This document shows, piece by piece, positions 11,664 to 23,383 of a stretch of 64,000 nucleotides of DNA. Position 1 is the stretch's first letter; every line of letters begins with the position of its first letter. The stretch covers positions 248,001-312,000 of the forward strand of contig NC_052127.1 of assembly GCF_012273895.1 (NCBI RefSeq). Direction: 5' to 3'. This stretch comes from Zerene cesonia. Lineage: Eukaryota > Arthropoda > Insecta > Lepidoptera > Pieridae. A program made the translations under genes and the position numbers. The notes under the pieces are model-generated. The model saw only the letters and a list, made by a program, of their open reading frames with translations, was not told where the DNA came from and made no database searches.

Positions 11664-12410
11664 TCTTTTGGTAAATTGAAAGTTGGTGCCTCCCATGTTG
11701 TCCCAATTCTATTTGGTCTAGTTCTCACATTTTTTTTTTTTTGTTAAAACTTATTAATGTCTATGCAACACCTCCATGAACGTTTAGTTAATTGACATAT
11801 GCTTTAGCTGGTACCTAATGGGTGCTAAGAATGATAAAACCTCGTAAATATTCACGAAAAATGATAAATATCTTAAATTTTTAATAAGACAAGCTTCATA
11901 TTTAAAGCACTCATTAAGCTTGCTGAGTTGGCAACTTTTAGTTGAAAATTCTCGTCGGAACTGCACAACTGTTGTCCTATACAGGGGAAACTTTCTCTCG
12001 CGAGCTGTATTAAATCTTTTTAGAGGCTGTTTCGCTGGATACAGATGGTAATCTTTATTATACACTCGTGCCTCAGATAATCATCCGTAAAACAATAGCA
12101 GTTGTTTGCTAGTAGTTAATCTCCTTTCAACAAAACGATATCCATTAAACGTCATCATTATCATTGGTAATATTTGTAGATATACCGATAATCATTAAAA
12201 TTCGTGACTGCATGTATTCGTGTTGGAGTAAAACTGGTACTTTTTTTGTATAGTGGGGAAATCTTGCATAGATACCCTCGGTCTCCGGGGAAAAGGTCAT
12301 GGGTTATGTCGGATTCCTTCCGACTAAAACCCCACTGTGTTTCGTCAAGCCGCATAATTGAAGAAGCAACGGGTACTTGTAAGATTCGTCCGCGACCCCC
12401 TCGGCAAAAC

Positions 12411-12806
12411 TGGTACTACCTACTGCAGAGACACGGGCTTCCTGCCGTTCAGGACATAATCCACCACTCTGGCTAGATACAGGTTGGCAGATATCACATG
12501 TCATCCAACTTTTGATTCTTCGACAAGTCGGTTACCTCGATGTTTTCCTTTGCTGTTCCGAGGCTGATATTCATGTGCAGATAAATTGAAAAATCAATAT
12601 GTATCTTTAGAAATTAAAAACTTTTTAACGGATTTTAAACGCGATTTATTCATTATATTATTAACCCGACGTTTCGAACACTTTACAGCGAGCGTGCGTT
12701 TTTAATTTCTAAATGTATAATACTCGCGTAAAATCAAACACGAGAAAATAATATGTATCTTGCTCGCTCCTTTCAGTCGGAGGTTTTAACTGAACTCATC
12801 ACTGCT
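12411..12806 (-). mobile_element. SINE1 split by a Penelope-like insertion
   Basis: SINE1 body runs from 12411 to about 12607 and resumes at 12750 with TGCTCGCTCC and a decayed head (CATCACTGCT). The interruption is the 142-bp PLE insertion at 12608-12749. Removing it and one 12-bp duplication restores a continuous SINE1. Confidence 0.75.
12608..12749 (+). mobile_element. Penelope-like element insertion (short copy) with 12-bp TSD
   Basis: The insert starts TAGAAATTAAAAACTTTTTA and contains ACGCGATTTATTC and CCCGACGTTTCGAACAC. It ends with an inverted TTTTTAATTTCTA and CGCGTAAAATCAAACACGAG. AATATGTATCTT is duplicated at 12596-12607 and 12750-12761. The family is assigned as PLE because a copy at 40310 carries a PLE C-terminal reading frame. 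Confidence 0.8.
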
Positions 12807-13067
12807 CCATCTTTCAGCCGAAACTACATCGATACCACGTCCGACGTCCACATCGAATTTTGACAATATCAAATTTCAAGTCTGAGTGGAAACTAACCAA
12901 CGAAGCGTTGTTTTTGTGGTGGCCGAGTTACGAGGTAGCAGAACAGCGCTATTGTCACAAAATGAGTTAATTACGAAGGCAGGTATAGCGCACGAGACTG
13001 CACTTCATGTGTCTTGAATTTTCATCCTGAATTTTTTCGTTCATCATGTAAAGTTAATCCTACTATA

Positions 13068-13267
13068 TCCTACTAATATTATAAATGCGAAAGTTTGTAA
13101 GGATGTGTGTGTGTTTGTTGCTCTTTCACGCAAAACGTACTTAACCGATTGCAATGAAATTTGGTACGTAAATAGCTGGAAAACTGGAATAACATATAGA
13201 CAACTGTTTATCCCGATATTCCTACGTGATACGGACTTACGCGGGTGAAACCGCGGGGCGCAGCTAT
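13068..13267 (+). mobile_element. Helitron-like element HLE-A, complete
   Basis: It starts TCCTACTAATATTATAAATG and continues through TTGCTCTTTCACGCAAAA to GGGGCGCAGCTAT. The final CTAG has drifted to CTAT. It is about 200 bp. Confidence 0.85.
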
Positions 13268-13435
13268 TTGTATATGTATATAACAAGTAATAATAATTTA
13301 TATATTGCTCTGATTATAAATAATAAAGCTATAATTAAACCAAGTAATACACACTCTCAAACTCACTCAAAACAAGAATGCTTTCAAATCGTTCACAGAT
13401 CACAGATCTTAGCATTAAAACTTTTTGAAAACTTT

Positions 13436-13553
13436 TTCACGCAAAAAGCGCTGGACTAATTTCAAAAATTCTTTCACCAGTAGATAGCTATAACTTCACT
13501 GAGTGAAATAAGCAATCAATCTAAGCAATCGGCGAAGCCAGGCGAACAGCTAG
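13436..13553 (+). mobile_element. Helitron-like element fragment, HLE-C-like 3' end
   Basis: It contains TTTCACGCAAAAAGCGCTGG and TTCAAAAATTCTTTCACC, and ends GGCGAAGCCAGGCGAACAGCTAG|T. The 5' end is missing. Confidence 0.55.
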
Positions 13554-13940
13554 TCGTAAATAAATGTATTTCAATTTTATTATACAGATCTTTTACAAGA
13601 GTACCTACGAACAATATTAAGGACAGATGTAACACGTCTTTGCTAGACTACCCTCGAGATTCTCATAATACATGTAAAGTATGAGAGAAAGTATGCACAG
13701 TACCGTCAGGTGCCACGATGGAGGGTTCAAATTGCTTTGCCGAGTCTAATGGTACGGTAGTGTGAGAGTTGAATCACGCATTTGAGAATCATTTTGCAGT
13801 TCTCTGAATCGCGCTAGTGAAGTTTTTGTGTTCTTGAATAAGACAGAAAATTTTGGGAGCTAAGTATGTTTGTTTTTTAACACGCGGGCCGCGAAACTCG
13901 ATTGCAGCGTATTTTTCCTCTATCAATCACCACGACCTAA

Positions 13941-14060
13941 CCTCGTATTAATTGGTACCAGGCAGAGGCCCACCTGCAGTCGCAGATGGCGTCGCTATTT
14001 CTGAGAGAGACCATCGACCTGAACAGTAACACCGACCTCTGTGAAGGCCTGGCTAGATGA
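13941..14060 (+). other. Orphan GC-rich open frame, possible exon or coding relic
   Basis: A 39-codon frame ends in TGA (14058-14060). The central peptide is AEAHLQSQMASLFLRETIDL followed by NSNTDLCEGLAR. Third positions are strongly G/C (CAG, GCC, CAC, CTG, TCG, ATC, GAC), as in the two DPP-like exons and unlike the flanking AT-rich DNA. A plausible acceptor TTAATTGGTACCAG precedes it at 13962. A weak donor CTCT|GTGAAG would leave phase 1, so it cannot be a simple cassette between the phase-0 DPP exons. I do not recognise the peptide. It could be an alternative last exon, an exon of a nested gene, or a fragment of an unknown mobile element. Confidence 0.35.
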
Positions 14061-14319
14061 ACCGAGAAGTACAAGTTGCTTCAGTTGTCTATATTAGGAA
14101 TGTATGGTTAAATATAAATGTATGTCCATATATATATATATATGACTACATAATATTATACACTATAGCATGAACATTACTCAGGATAAAACAGAAACCA
14201 GACATTTTCTACTAGTGGGCAGATTGTTAAAAAATTGTATATAGAAACCAATAGTTTCAACCTATTATTATTTGCCTACCATACTTAATGAATCCCAAAA
14301 AGTGCAAATTTGTAGCGTC

Positions 14320-14520
14320 TTTTCCTTACCCTTCCCAGTCCTTTCCTTAATTCCTCTCGCCAATCCTTTCTTAATCCCTTCCCAATTTAAAGTCGGCAAT
14401 CCATTTGTAGAGGCGTAAGGTCTGCAATGGAACTTGTGTCTCTCCAAATCTTCTTAGACGGTGGTAGCGCTTACCGTCAAGCGTCCCACCAGCTCCATTG
14501 CCGACTGTGACATAAAAAAA
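14320..14520 (+). mobile_element. SINE2b, 5'-truncated
   Basis: It contains CTTACCCTTCCCAGTCC, GTCGGCAATCCATTTGTAGA, GGTGGTAGCGCTTACC and CCAGCTCCATTGCCGAC, then an A tail. This is the same subfamily as the 20738 copy. Confidence 0.75.
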
Positions 14521-15116
14521 CACATTTTTTTTAACTTAATGATATATAACATAAACTCAAACTTAATGACTAGACTCTTAGACTATTCCCGTCACTCTTA
14601 AACTTGTCCTGTCGTTTATAAAAGTGACGGCTCAATTCAGAGGACTTCCTAACAGAGGGACCTCTTAGAGGGAAGAGGCTTGTTATGTTCATGAACTCAT
14701 TTCGTATTCCACGTCGGTTATTTAGAAGTTTTCGCTATAAGTGAATTAAGATGATGATAAGGATTATGTGAAGTTTAAACGATAAATTGAATCACTGTAG
14801 TCACATTATGTAATTTGTAATGCCAGTTTTTTAAAACTGTACCTGTCTAGAACAATATTTCTGTCCTGTAAGATAGGTAGATCTTTTGTATATAGCCTAT
14901 AATATGATAAATGAACAATAATTTCATGTGACCAATAAAAGAACTAAAAAAGTCTTAATCGGTTTGTTTTTAAACATTGTATGTTATACAGTTGCATCCA
15001 CATAATTTGAAAAGCCATGGAAGCTTTTATCAATAAATCTTTTTAAATTCAAACTCAAAGTTATTTATTTACGAATGTGATACATACAATGGATGATATT
15101 AGTGTTTTATTTTTTA

Positions 15117-15296
15117 CTAGCAGTCCGCCCCGGCTTCTCCCGTGGTACATATATATGTACCTATGTACCAAGGCCTGTAGCCTTCTTTCTGGGCTATCTA
15201 AAACTGAAAGACTTTTTCAAAACGGACCAGTAGTTCCTGAGATTAGCACGTTCAAACAAACAAACAAACTCTTCACTTTTATAATATTAAGTATAG
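15117..15296 (-). mobile_element. Helitron-like element HLE-C
   Basis: The reverse complement starts at CTAGCAGTCCGCCCCGGC and runs to TTATAATATTAAGTATA. It is the inverted equivalent of the 6831 copy. Confidence 0.75.
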
Positions 15297-15944
15297 GTAT
15301 TAAATTAACGGTTTACCTTATGAAAAAATGTGTCTGTAACTTCAAATTGAACATCAGAGATAACTCACATTTTATTCCAAAAACACATCCTACATTCTGT
15401 AATAAGAGAAACAAACGCATTATTTATTTGTTCTTTGTCCCAAGTTCGATTCCCGGCTGTAAAACAGCCATCAATGCCTCTAGCAGCACCTGCGTTACGT
15501 TGTTAATATACGAATAAACAATTTTTATGTTCATTGACTGATTTGTGAAGTATTCGCTTTATGAGCGTGATCCGAGATTTGAACTGGTTACGAAGTTATG
15601 GCGAAAATGCCAATAAAATTTGTTTTAATTCGGTGTAAATAAATGTGGTAACCACAGGCCACCCGCGACCTTCCTTAGTCGAACTCAAACTCAAACATTT
15701 ATTTACACAGTTACACTCAACCGACTTGAAAAGAAGGAGAAGGGTATCAAGTCGTCTGCATGTTTTTTCTGCCTTTATTTCCGCAGAACTTTCAATTGGG
15801 AGAACTGTTTTTATCAGTCTTTTGTTTCTTAAACCTTCCGTTCGGTCCGTTTTTTTTTAATTGTTACTATAGAAGACCTTATTAATCATTATAATATTAA
15901 GAAATTTACTAGCCCTCGTTATTATTTACAAATAGGTAAAGTCT

Positions 15945-16096
15945 GGAACTTTTGTGACATTGTATAAGGTTATCTCTGGATCCACTGAACCAATTTGACA
16001 AATTCTATAACCAATAGAAAGCACATCTGTGAGTATCAAAGCTTTATTTTATTTAGTTTTCAGTTCGTTTCAACCGGAACCGGGACGGGCGGCTAG
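15945..16096 (+). mobile_element. Possible Helitron-like element, 3' part
   Basis: It ends with GGAACCGGGACGGGCGGCTAG|T, a GC-rich hairpin-like terminus plus CTAG. The interior (CCACTGAACCAATTTGACAA) resembles the shared 'ACTGAACCGATTTG' core of the HLE families. The family is uncertain. Confidence 0.45.
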
Positions 16097-16129
16097 TTAT
16101 AAATCTTCTCTTATAATATTAGCATAAAT

Positions 16130-16206
16130 AACCAGCACCTTGAGAAGTAACACCGTAGCTACGCTTTGACAAAAAACGCGGGTTCGAATCCCGCGTGATC
16201 AAGTTT
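16130..16206 (+). repeat. tRNA-like sequence, T-arm intact (tRNA pseudogene or SINE head relic)
   Basis: A perfect T-arm, CGCGG-GTTCGAATC-CCGCG, gives a canonical pol III box B (GGTTCGAATCC, 16181-16191). A possible acceptor pairing exists between CTTGA (about 16139) and TCAAG (about 16199). The distance is about 8-10 nt too short for a normal tRNA, and no good anticodon arm or box A is visible. I do not call it a functional tRNA. Confidence 0.4.
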
Positions 16207-16875
16207 TTTGTATTCTTTGAAAATTTCTCATTTATAAAGCGTTTCAATGCTATAAAAGTCAAAATTAAACCAGCATCTAGACAAAAACTAAAGATCTTCA
16301 TACAACTTTGAAATCATAATTCTACGATAAAGCCACCTACAGAAAATTTTACATTCACGCTGCATAACCTGCGCTGAACATTGTAACAGGCTATTGTTAA
16401 CTCGAAAGTTATTGAAGGGATAATAACAGTTGGGAAACTTTTAACTATTCTAGTCTTTAGTCTGTTCGATCGATAGGGCGAGCCCGTGAAATCGCAGTGG
16501 TTTGGGAGTTGGTGGGATGTCATTATGGCGGGGGAAATTAAAAGGCAAGGGAAGTGGATTGATGGTGACCGTGGATGTGTTGCAAAGAATTATCACTGAT
16601 TGAATCTCTTTTTTATGTGATACTTATAGACCTAGTTAATGGAAATACAGTATAGGTATCCTCTTGGTCTGTAGTCGGTTAAAAATTAAACATGAATTTT
16701 AAATAATTAAATATTAATAGAGTCGTTAGAATTATTTATGTGTTCAAACTAATCGCCAAACCGAATAACTACTTCGACTATATAATACGGTATAAGTCCT
16801 TACATAACCTCAAAATAATTAATACATTTAGTAAAAGAAACGATGTTTTAACAATACGTTTTAACAAACAAATTT

Positions 16876-16977
16876 AACATCTGCCAACCCGCACTTGGCC
16901 AGTGTGGTGAATTATGGCCTGTACCCTCATAGGAGGCCTGTGTCCCAGCAGTGGGAACATATATGGGCTGATGATGA
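16876..16977 (+). mobile_element. SINE1, 5'-truncated
   Basis: It runs ACATCTGCCAACCCGCAC to CCAGCAGTGGGAACATATAT and ends GGGCTGATGATGA, the SINE1 3' end with a short TGA tail. Confidence 0.75.
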
Positions 16978-17342
16978 AACAGATGTAACATACAATTTTA
17001 ATCGATGCGTGGATAAACGCCCACACGCGACACTGTCGCTGCCAGTGGTTGGAGGTCAGTGGGAGTCGGATATAACCCAGGAACCTTTTCCAGGGCCTTG
17101 GCTAAACACAAATGCATTTCCACATTAAAAATGTTTCGAAAATATGACATCTTAAAAATAAAATATCAAAACTAAAATAAATATTATAATATAGAACTAA
17201 AATTACTCCAGTACCGGTTTCACATTACTCAGCGTTTCATTTTATCTCATGTCACATAAAAATATCTGATGGAATATTAATGTCTAGAAAATATGACTCT
17301 GTACCCCGGGGATGGTATGCCAGTAGGCGCAGGGATATGAGT

Positions 17343-17533
17343 ACACTAATATTAGAAATATGAAAGTTTGTTTGGATGTTTGTCCTTCAATCACGCTGAA
17401 ACTAGCGAATGGATATTGATGAAATTTGGTATACAGACACGGTGCTTACTTGGGTGATAGGATGCTTTTTGTATATTAAATGCTCCCTTGGAATAAAACA
17501 GGATATCCGGGCAGATCCGGGACGAGCGCCTAG
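17343..17533 (+). mobile_element. Helitron-like element HLE-B
   Basis: ACACTAATATTAGAAATATG starts it and CCGGGACGAGCGCCTAG|T ends it. The interior (GTTTGTCC, CAATCACGCTGAAACTA) matches HLE-B. Confidence 0.75.
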
Positions 17534-18260
17534 TTATGAAGATAAGAAAAAAATTAACGAACGTTTAATCGTTTCCCATAACGAAGTAGGTTTAATTCGA
17601 CATTGAAATTTTGAAATTATATTTTTTTTTATTGAAAAATTATATATTTTTTTATTGAAATTATATTTGAAAGAATATTTGAAAAGAAAGCAGAATGGAA
17701 GAACCATTTATACCAATTACCATTTACACACATATATAATTAATAACATTACATAAAGAAATGAAAAAAATATTATGAAAAAATGCGATGTAAAATATAA
17801 ATTACATAAATATTCTAAATATAAATTACGTGTGGTAATTAGTTTTGTTATCCTGAGAACCTTGGACTGGGTGAACCGATATTGATGATTCTTTTTTTTT
17901 ATTGAATGTTGATGTCTGTGGTCATTTTGATAGCTGATGGCAATTCGGAGGTAGTTTAGTTTTTTAAAATAGTAATCGATCTATGATATACATTCTTTAC
18001 ATATTTTTATGTTCTATTAAAAACTCATTTTATATAACATAAAAATGTATATTAGATGTTATTGAAATTAAAGGTTAAATGAGATCAAGAAACCTCTTCT
18101 TTTTGAAGTCGGTTGAAATCAATAAACGATATTTTCCGTCTCTGTTTGTTCCAGCCAATCACAAAAAAGGCTTACTTTTATAAGATTCACTCGCATATAA
18201 CTGAATTTTAAAACAAAAGGTCACTTCTTTCGAAAAATTGATTGAAACTACAACAGAAGA

Positions 18261-18453
18261 TCCTACTAATATTATAAATGCGAAAGTTTGTAAGGATGTG
18301 TTTGTGGCTCTTTCACGCAAAAACTACTGAACTGATTGCAATGAAATTTGGTACGTAGACAGCTGGACAACTGGAATAACACATAGGCAACTTTTATCCC
18401 GATATTCCTACGGGATATGGACTTACGCGGGTGAAACCGCGAGGCGCAGCTAG
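18261..18453 (+). mobile_element. Helitron-like element HLE-A, complete
   Basis: It runs A|TCCTACTAATATTATAAATG to CGAGGCGCAGCTAG|T, with both canonical termini and A/T flanks. Confidence 0.85.
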
Positions 18454-18852
18454 TAATTTATAATTCTTTATTTGCTCGTAAACATTGTGTAAAAATGATG
18501 AATGTCTAATCAGGGTTAAACTTAAATGAGTTTTTACGTAAGAGATTTTAACGCGAACAAAAATCGCGATAATCACCTAGTATGAATACTACTTCAATTG
18601 ATAAAAATACATCTATCTATGTTATACTATAACAATTTCCCCGTGATTTCCCTCCAGACCATCTCACTCCGCTGTTAATTGATTTCGCAATCGGTTTTGA
18701 ATTGAGTTTCCCCATTGCTTGTAAGAGATATATTATACACCCTTTGTAGGGTGATATATTCAGATATAGATACGTTGCTAGCATTGGAGGATTCGTGTAT
18801 TGTTTAAATTGATGACGAATCCACAGAAGTTCTTTTACCTATATATAGTACA

Positions 18853-19042
18853 TACCCGCGGTTTTACCCGCGTAAGACCGTATCCCATAGGAATAACGGG
18901 ATAAAAAGTTGCCTATATGTTATTCCGGTTGCCCAGCTGTCTACGTACCATTTCATTGCAATCGGTTCAGTAGTTTTTGCATGAAAGAGCAACAAACACA
19001 CACACATCCTTACAAACTTTCGCATTTGTAATATTAGTAGGA
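18853..19042 (-). mobile_element. Helitron-like element HLE-A, 3' tip lost
   Basis: This is the reverse complement of HLE-A from ACCCGCGGTTTTACCCGCG to TAATATTAGTAGGA|T. The terminal CTAGCTGCGCC is missing. Confidence 0.8.
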
Positions 19043-19327
19043 TACTATAGTGCTTTGCAGTATTTGCATTATTCCGCAATCTGTATGTGAATGCAAGCAA
19101 TTTAAACGTTATTTGTGGTTACTGATGAGTCATTTGCATTAATATAATTATTATTTTGATTGACGCTCTATAAATATATTTCGCAATTACTTTAAATTCA
19201 ATAATCACAATCCATACTAATATAATAATTAGAAAATATGTTATGTCTTTGAAGTTGCAAGGAAGCATCCGATTACAACAATATTTTGTTTAGATGTAGC
19301 TATGATGTAGAAATTACATTTATTATA

Positions 19328-19490
19328 TTAGAGTGGGCAGCCGAACTGGTTTGCCGGATCGTAAGCGATCACCACCAAGTACATTATTCTTTTAAGGATA
19401 AGGAAAGGATTGACACCAGGAATAAAGGAATGGAAGATGGAATGAGAAGTGTGAGGAACCACCGCACGAAACACAGTAGTATTTTATGGA
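19328..19490 (-). mobile_element. SINE2, inverted partial copy
   Basis: GTGGGCAGCCGAACTGG, GTAAGCGATCACCACC, AGGAAAGGATTGACACCAGG and CGAAACACAGTAGTA are SINE2 segments in reverse. A second SINE2 in the opposite orientation begins about 30 bp to the right. Confidence 0.65.
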
Positions 19491-19519
19491 CGTCTTTTAT
19501 GGAGGTCAATTTGCGTGCT

Positions 19520-19795
19520 TGGAAGTCAACCACGCTTCGGCACGGATAGGGCCAGCTGGCACCGGGTAAGTACCACACCCTCACAGAAGAACGGCACCAT
19601 GCTACTATGTTTCATGCGGTGTGTGAGGGACCCCCTTTCCCTCACCCCTTCCAGGCTTTTCCTTATTTCCGGTCGAATATCCTTTTCTTATGCTTTTCCC
19701 CTTTAAAGGCACTACCGGCGAATGTTCGTGGGCAGCGGTGATCGCTTGTCATCAGGCAAACCAGCAGCTCGCCAGTTGCCCGCTTTTAGCATAAT
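19520..19795 (+). mobile_element. SINE2, nearly complete
   Basis: Head GGAAGTCAACCACGCTTCGG, then GGGCCAGCTGGCACCGGG and AAGTACCACACC. It ends TCATCAGGCAAACCAGCAGC with GTTGCCCGCTTTTAGCATA. With the preceding copy it forms a head-to-head inverted pair. Confidence 0.7.
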
Positions 19796-20737
19796 AAACA
19801 AGGATTAATTTTATATACACGAAAGCAAAAGGCGTTACACAAAGCTTTCAAAGGCAATAACCTGCCCGCATAAGATATTTAAAGTCGAGCTTTATCAAGC
19901 TCAATTTAGGATTTTTGCTCACAAAATAATCTAGATAGAACCGCGTGGATTTTTTCCAAGATAAGCTAGATAGAGAATTTATTATAAAATTTCCAACTCA
20001 AAGTTATCTTTATTCAGACTTGTATCAAATACTGAGCATATTCAAGCAATAAAACTTGTGTGGTTTATAAATAAGCAGAAATCTTCGATGTTTCAAGTTA
20101 ATGCGAGCTTAATATTCTTGCCGTCTTACTTGCTGTCATTAGAAATTAAAGGCTTAATAACGGGAGAAGAGAGCAGACTAATTGACTTAAAGCATTAGAC
20201 TAACAGAGCATAGAATTAGGCCATAGCTGCTAAACTGTCTGGTAAAAATACAGTATTATATCATTGGTAAAATTATTATTAAGGTTATATGACATGGCCT
20301 GGCCATAGACTGACCATATCTCTGTAATAAATCTTTTAAAATTCAATAAGCGATAGCCCTGACACATTTTGGCGAAAGTCAAATTCATTGGCACAAATGT
20401 AATAAAAATACAACAACAATAAATAATATACAACAACTTCCCAAGTTTCTAACGTTTCCTCATACACAATAAATTGAAATTGTTGCCACAAAAACGCTAG
20501 TGCTGCGAGAGCCAAACAGTTTTCTTTGGAATTTCACCAAATGCTTCGCTTAATATTGCCATAAGCAATAATTTATGCTCGCTATGGCGTCTATGATCCG
20601 CTCTGTTGCGATGGCAGTAAATTTGATATATAGATAAAAGATAATTGGATACATGATATTGTAATTTAAACATAGATTAATGTACCCTCGATATTACTGC
20701 CTTATTATGGAACTGTTTTATAATTATATGTTTATTG

Positions 20738-21062
20738 TGGGAGTCGAGCACGCTTCGGCACGAATTGGGCCAGCTCGCACCGGGGAAGTACCACACCCCC
20801 ACAGAAAACCGGCGTGAAATAATAGCTTGCTATTATGTTTCGTACGGTGTATCGTATCCTTTTCCTTACCCTTCCCAGTCCTTTCCTTTATTCCTTTCAT
20901 CAATCCTTTCCTCATCCCTTCCCAATTAAATTCGGCAATCCATTTGTAGAGGCGAAAGGTCTGCAATTGACCTTACGCCTCTCCAAATGTTCATGGGCGG
21001 TGGTAGCGCTTACCATCAGGCGACCCACCAGCTCCATTGCCGACTATGACATAAAAAAAAAA
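20738..21062 (+). mobile_element. SINE2b, full-length with poly(A)
   Basis: It runs from GTGGGAGTCGAGCACGCTTC through GGGGAAGTACCACACCCCC and GTCCTTTCCTTTATTCC to CCAGCTCCATTGCCGACTAT, then GACATAAAAAAAA. This is the best intact 2b copy. There is no clear tRNA head and no reading frame. The poly(A) indicates retroposition. Confidence 0.8.
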
Positions 21063-21289
21063 CGACTTCGGAAATGTATAATGAAGATTAGATAAGCTAA
21101 GTAAATAACGAAACATTTATGTGCTACAATGCGATTAAAGTTAGATTACGAAATAATAACATAGCTTAACAGTTTTTATAAATAGACAAACTATCATTTA
21201 AAGTTTTACTTGAATTATGTTTCATTTAATTTTTTTTACGACAGCAATTAGCCTAGTCTAGTCTTTTCAGTTGCATCTTTCTATGAGCG

Positions 21290-21455
21290 ATAAAATTCAT
21301 ACACATTGGATTTGATAATATCCAAGCAGGACAGTTTTCTTCTGAACTAAAACGAAAGTGCTTTCCGGTGGTAAATGTTACAACTGTGTTATGACGCTTC
21401 AAAGGTGCTTCTATAGGAAGTCTGAGTAAATAAATGTTTGAGTTTGAATACCAAA
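21290..21455 (+). mobile_element. LINE-type 3' tail repeat
   Basis: It contains GCTTTCCGGTGGTAAATG, CTGTGTTATGACGCTTCAAA and AGTAAATAAATGTTTGAGTT. The same string of motifs occurs at 58038 and 60144 and ends in (GAGTTT)n-like repeats. The microsatellite-like tail suggests the 3' end of a CR1/Jockey-type LINE or a SINE using that tail. No coding part remains. Confidence 0.5.
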
Positions 21456-21808
21456 TATAATGAACAAATATTATGGAGAATTCCTTCGTATATACAGTAA
21501 TATTAATGTATATAACTGACATTTATTTACACAATTAAACGTCCATATACAAGCGAGATGCACAAGATTTCTCAGTACATTAGTCTTGCAAATCTAGGAT
21601 GTAAATCCGACCCTCAGCTATCTGAGAGATGATGGATAGTGCCAGTGAAACAGAATCTTATGCAGATTTCGCATGCAATTTTCAGAGCTTTTGAAAGTTT
21701 CAACTTTAGCTGAGAGTTAAACTTAAGTTACCAGTAATATGCTAAGGGTTTGTGAAATTGTTAAAATATGCTCATGGAAATAGAACTATCATTATAATTA
21801 TTGACCAA

Positions 21809-22009
21809 TTAGCTGCACCCCGCGGTTTTATCCGCGTAAGTCCGTACCCCGTAGGAATATCGGGATAAAAAGTTGCTTATATTTTATTCCAGTTGTCCAG
21901 CTGTCTACGTACCAAATTTCATTGCAATCGGTTCAGTAGTGTTTGCGTGAAAGAGCAAAAAACAAACACACATCCTTACAAACTTTCACATTTATAATAT
22001 TAAGTAGGA
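21809..22009 (-). mobile_element. Helitron-like element HLE-A
   Basis: From TTAGCTGCACCCCGCGG (terminal CTAG drifted) to TAATATTAAGTAGGA|T. The interior is intact. Confidence 0.8.
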
Positions 22010-23070
22010 TAGGAAGGATAGCATTGATCAGTTTTACGTTGAGTACAAAATAGAAAACAAATAGCTAACATTGCTTATACGCTTTATTTTTGTTTATAAG
22101 TAAACTAGCATACCCGGCCATGCGTTGCTGTGGCTGAGTAATTATTAAAAATATTATAAATCATTGGGATAATTTATCGAAATAAAAACTATACAATATC
22201 TTAAGTTTGACCAAAAGACACATAAAGTGCCAAATTTTATCAAAATCGGTTGAGTTGGGAGAAGAGTTCATTGGGAACATACATCATGACACTGGATTTT
22301 TATATATTAAGAAGATGTATGGGATCGATACGCTGTACGCAGTGGACTGTCATCTCGTATATCTACGCTACTATTATAAAGACGAAAGTTTAGTGTTTTT
22401 TGTATGTTTGTAAGGTTATCACGTGAAACTTTCGATGATGACATAAAAGAATGAAAGTAAATAATCAATGTTTGAAGATGTTTGCGACGACCATGTCCCT
22501 TATTATCTTTGCATGTGTGTATCAATTAAAAGGCAGATAATGCATCACGAAGTAATTTATATTATTTATCTATGTGTTGTCCGTATTTATCTATGTGTTA
22601 AATGAAGTATATTCTATTGTTGGTACAATGTGTAATTCCAGTTGAAAATCAGTTCAATAACAGTTGTACAAACTAATATCGAACTGGGTACCGTATTGAT
22701 AAAATATATTACTTAGACAAAGCAAATAAACCACAATCCTATAAAGGGACTGCTCAAACTTTCCGGCACTTTCCACGTGGGACTGGCCAAACTTATACGT
22801 AGGTCGTATTTAAGTTTCGTAAAATAAGGTGTAATTGAAAGAACAAAGAGCAACTGCCTTAAAACTTATCAAAAGAAATGTTATTGGACGTCAAAATACG
22901 TTGTTTTTTACAATTTAAAAGCAAAAAAAAATGTTTGAGAAATTTCATTTCTGGTATTCAACACACGTAACATTATATTATGGACATCTGACCAAACAAG
23001 ATATCTGCACGTTTACCTTGTAAATATGTGAAAATATATTAAAATTTTAAAATTTCTCTCTTTATAATAT

Positions 23071-23215
23071 CTGCACGCCTCGGCTCCGATGTAATAATTT
23101 ATCGTAATTGAAATAATATAAACTATTCTATCTTTTACGTTGGATCAAATTGCACATGGTGGGCAAATTTGATTAGAATCCGTTGATTTGGTACTTTAAG
23201 ATCAGACACGTAATT
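23071..23215 (-). mobile_element. Helitron-like element HLE-E fragment
   Basis: CTGCACGCCTCGGCTCCG, then TAATTGAAATAATATA, GTTGGATCAAATTGCACATG and ATTAGAATCCGTTGA. It shares about 140 bp with 33355-33522. The GC-rich end resembles the CTAG-proximal ends of other HLE families. Confidence 0.5.
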
Positions 23216-23224
23216 TATGTATAA

Positions 23225-23383
23225 CTAGCTGCGCCCCGCGGTTTCATCCGCGTAAGTCCGTATCCCGTAGGAATATCGGGATAAAAAGTTGCCTATATGT
23301 TATTCCAGTTGTCCAGTATGTACCAAAGAGCAACAAACACACACACATCCTTACAAACTTTCGCATTTATAATATTAGTAGGA
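23225..23383 (-). mobile_element. Helitron-like element HLE-A with internal deletion
   Basis: Both termini are present (CTAGCTGCGCCCCGCGG and ATATTAGTAGGA|T). The middle from about AGCTGTC to CGTGAA is missing, leaving 159 instead of about 200 bp. Confidence 0.85.

Noticed and set aside
15077..15517. 146-codon open frame
   Set aside because: Its first third is an inverted HLE-C element and the rest has AT-rich, non-coding-like composition.
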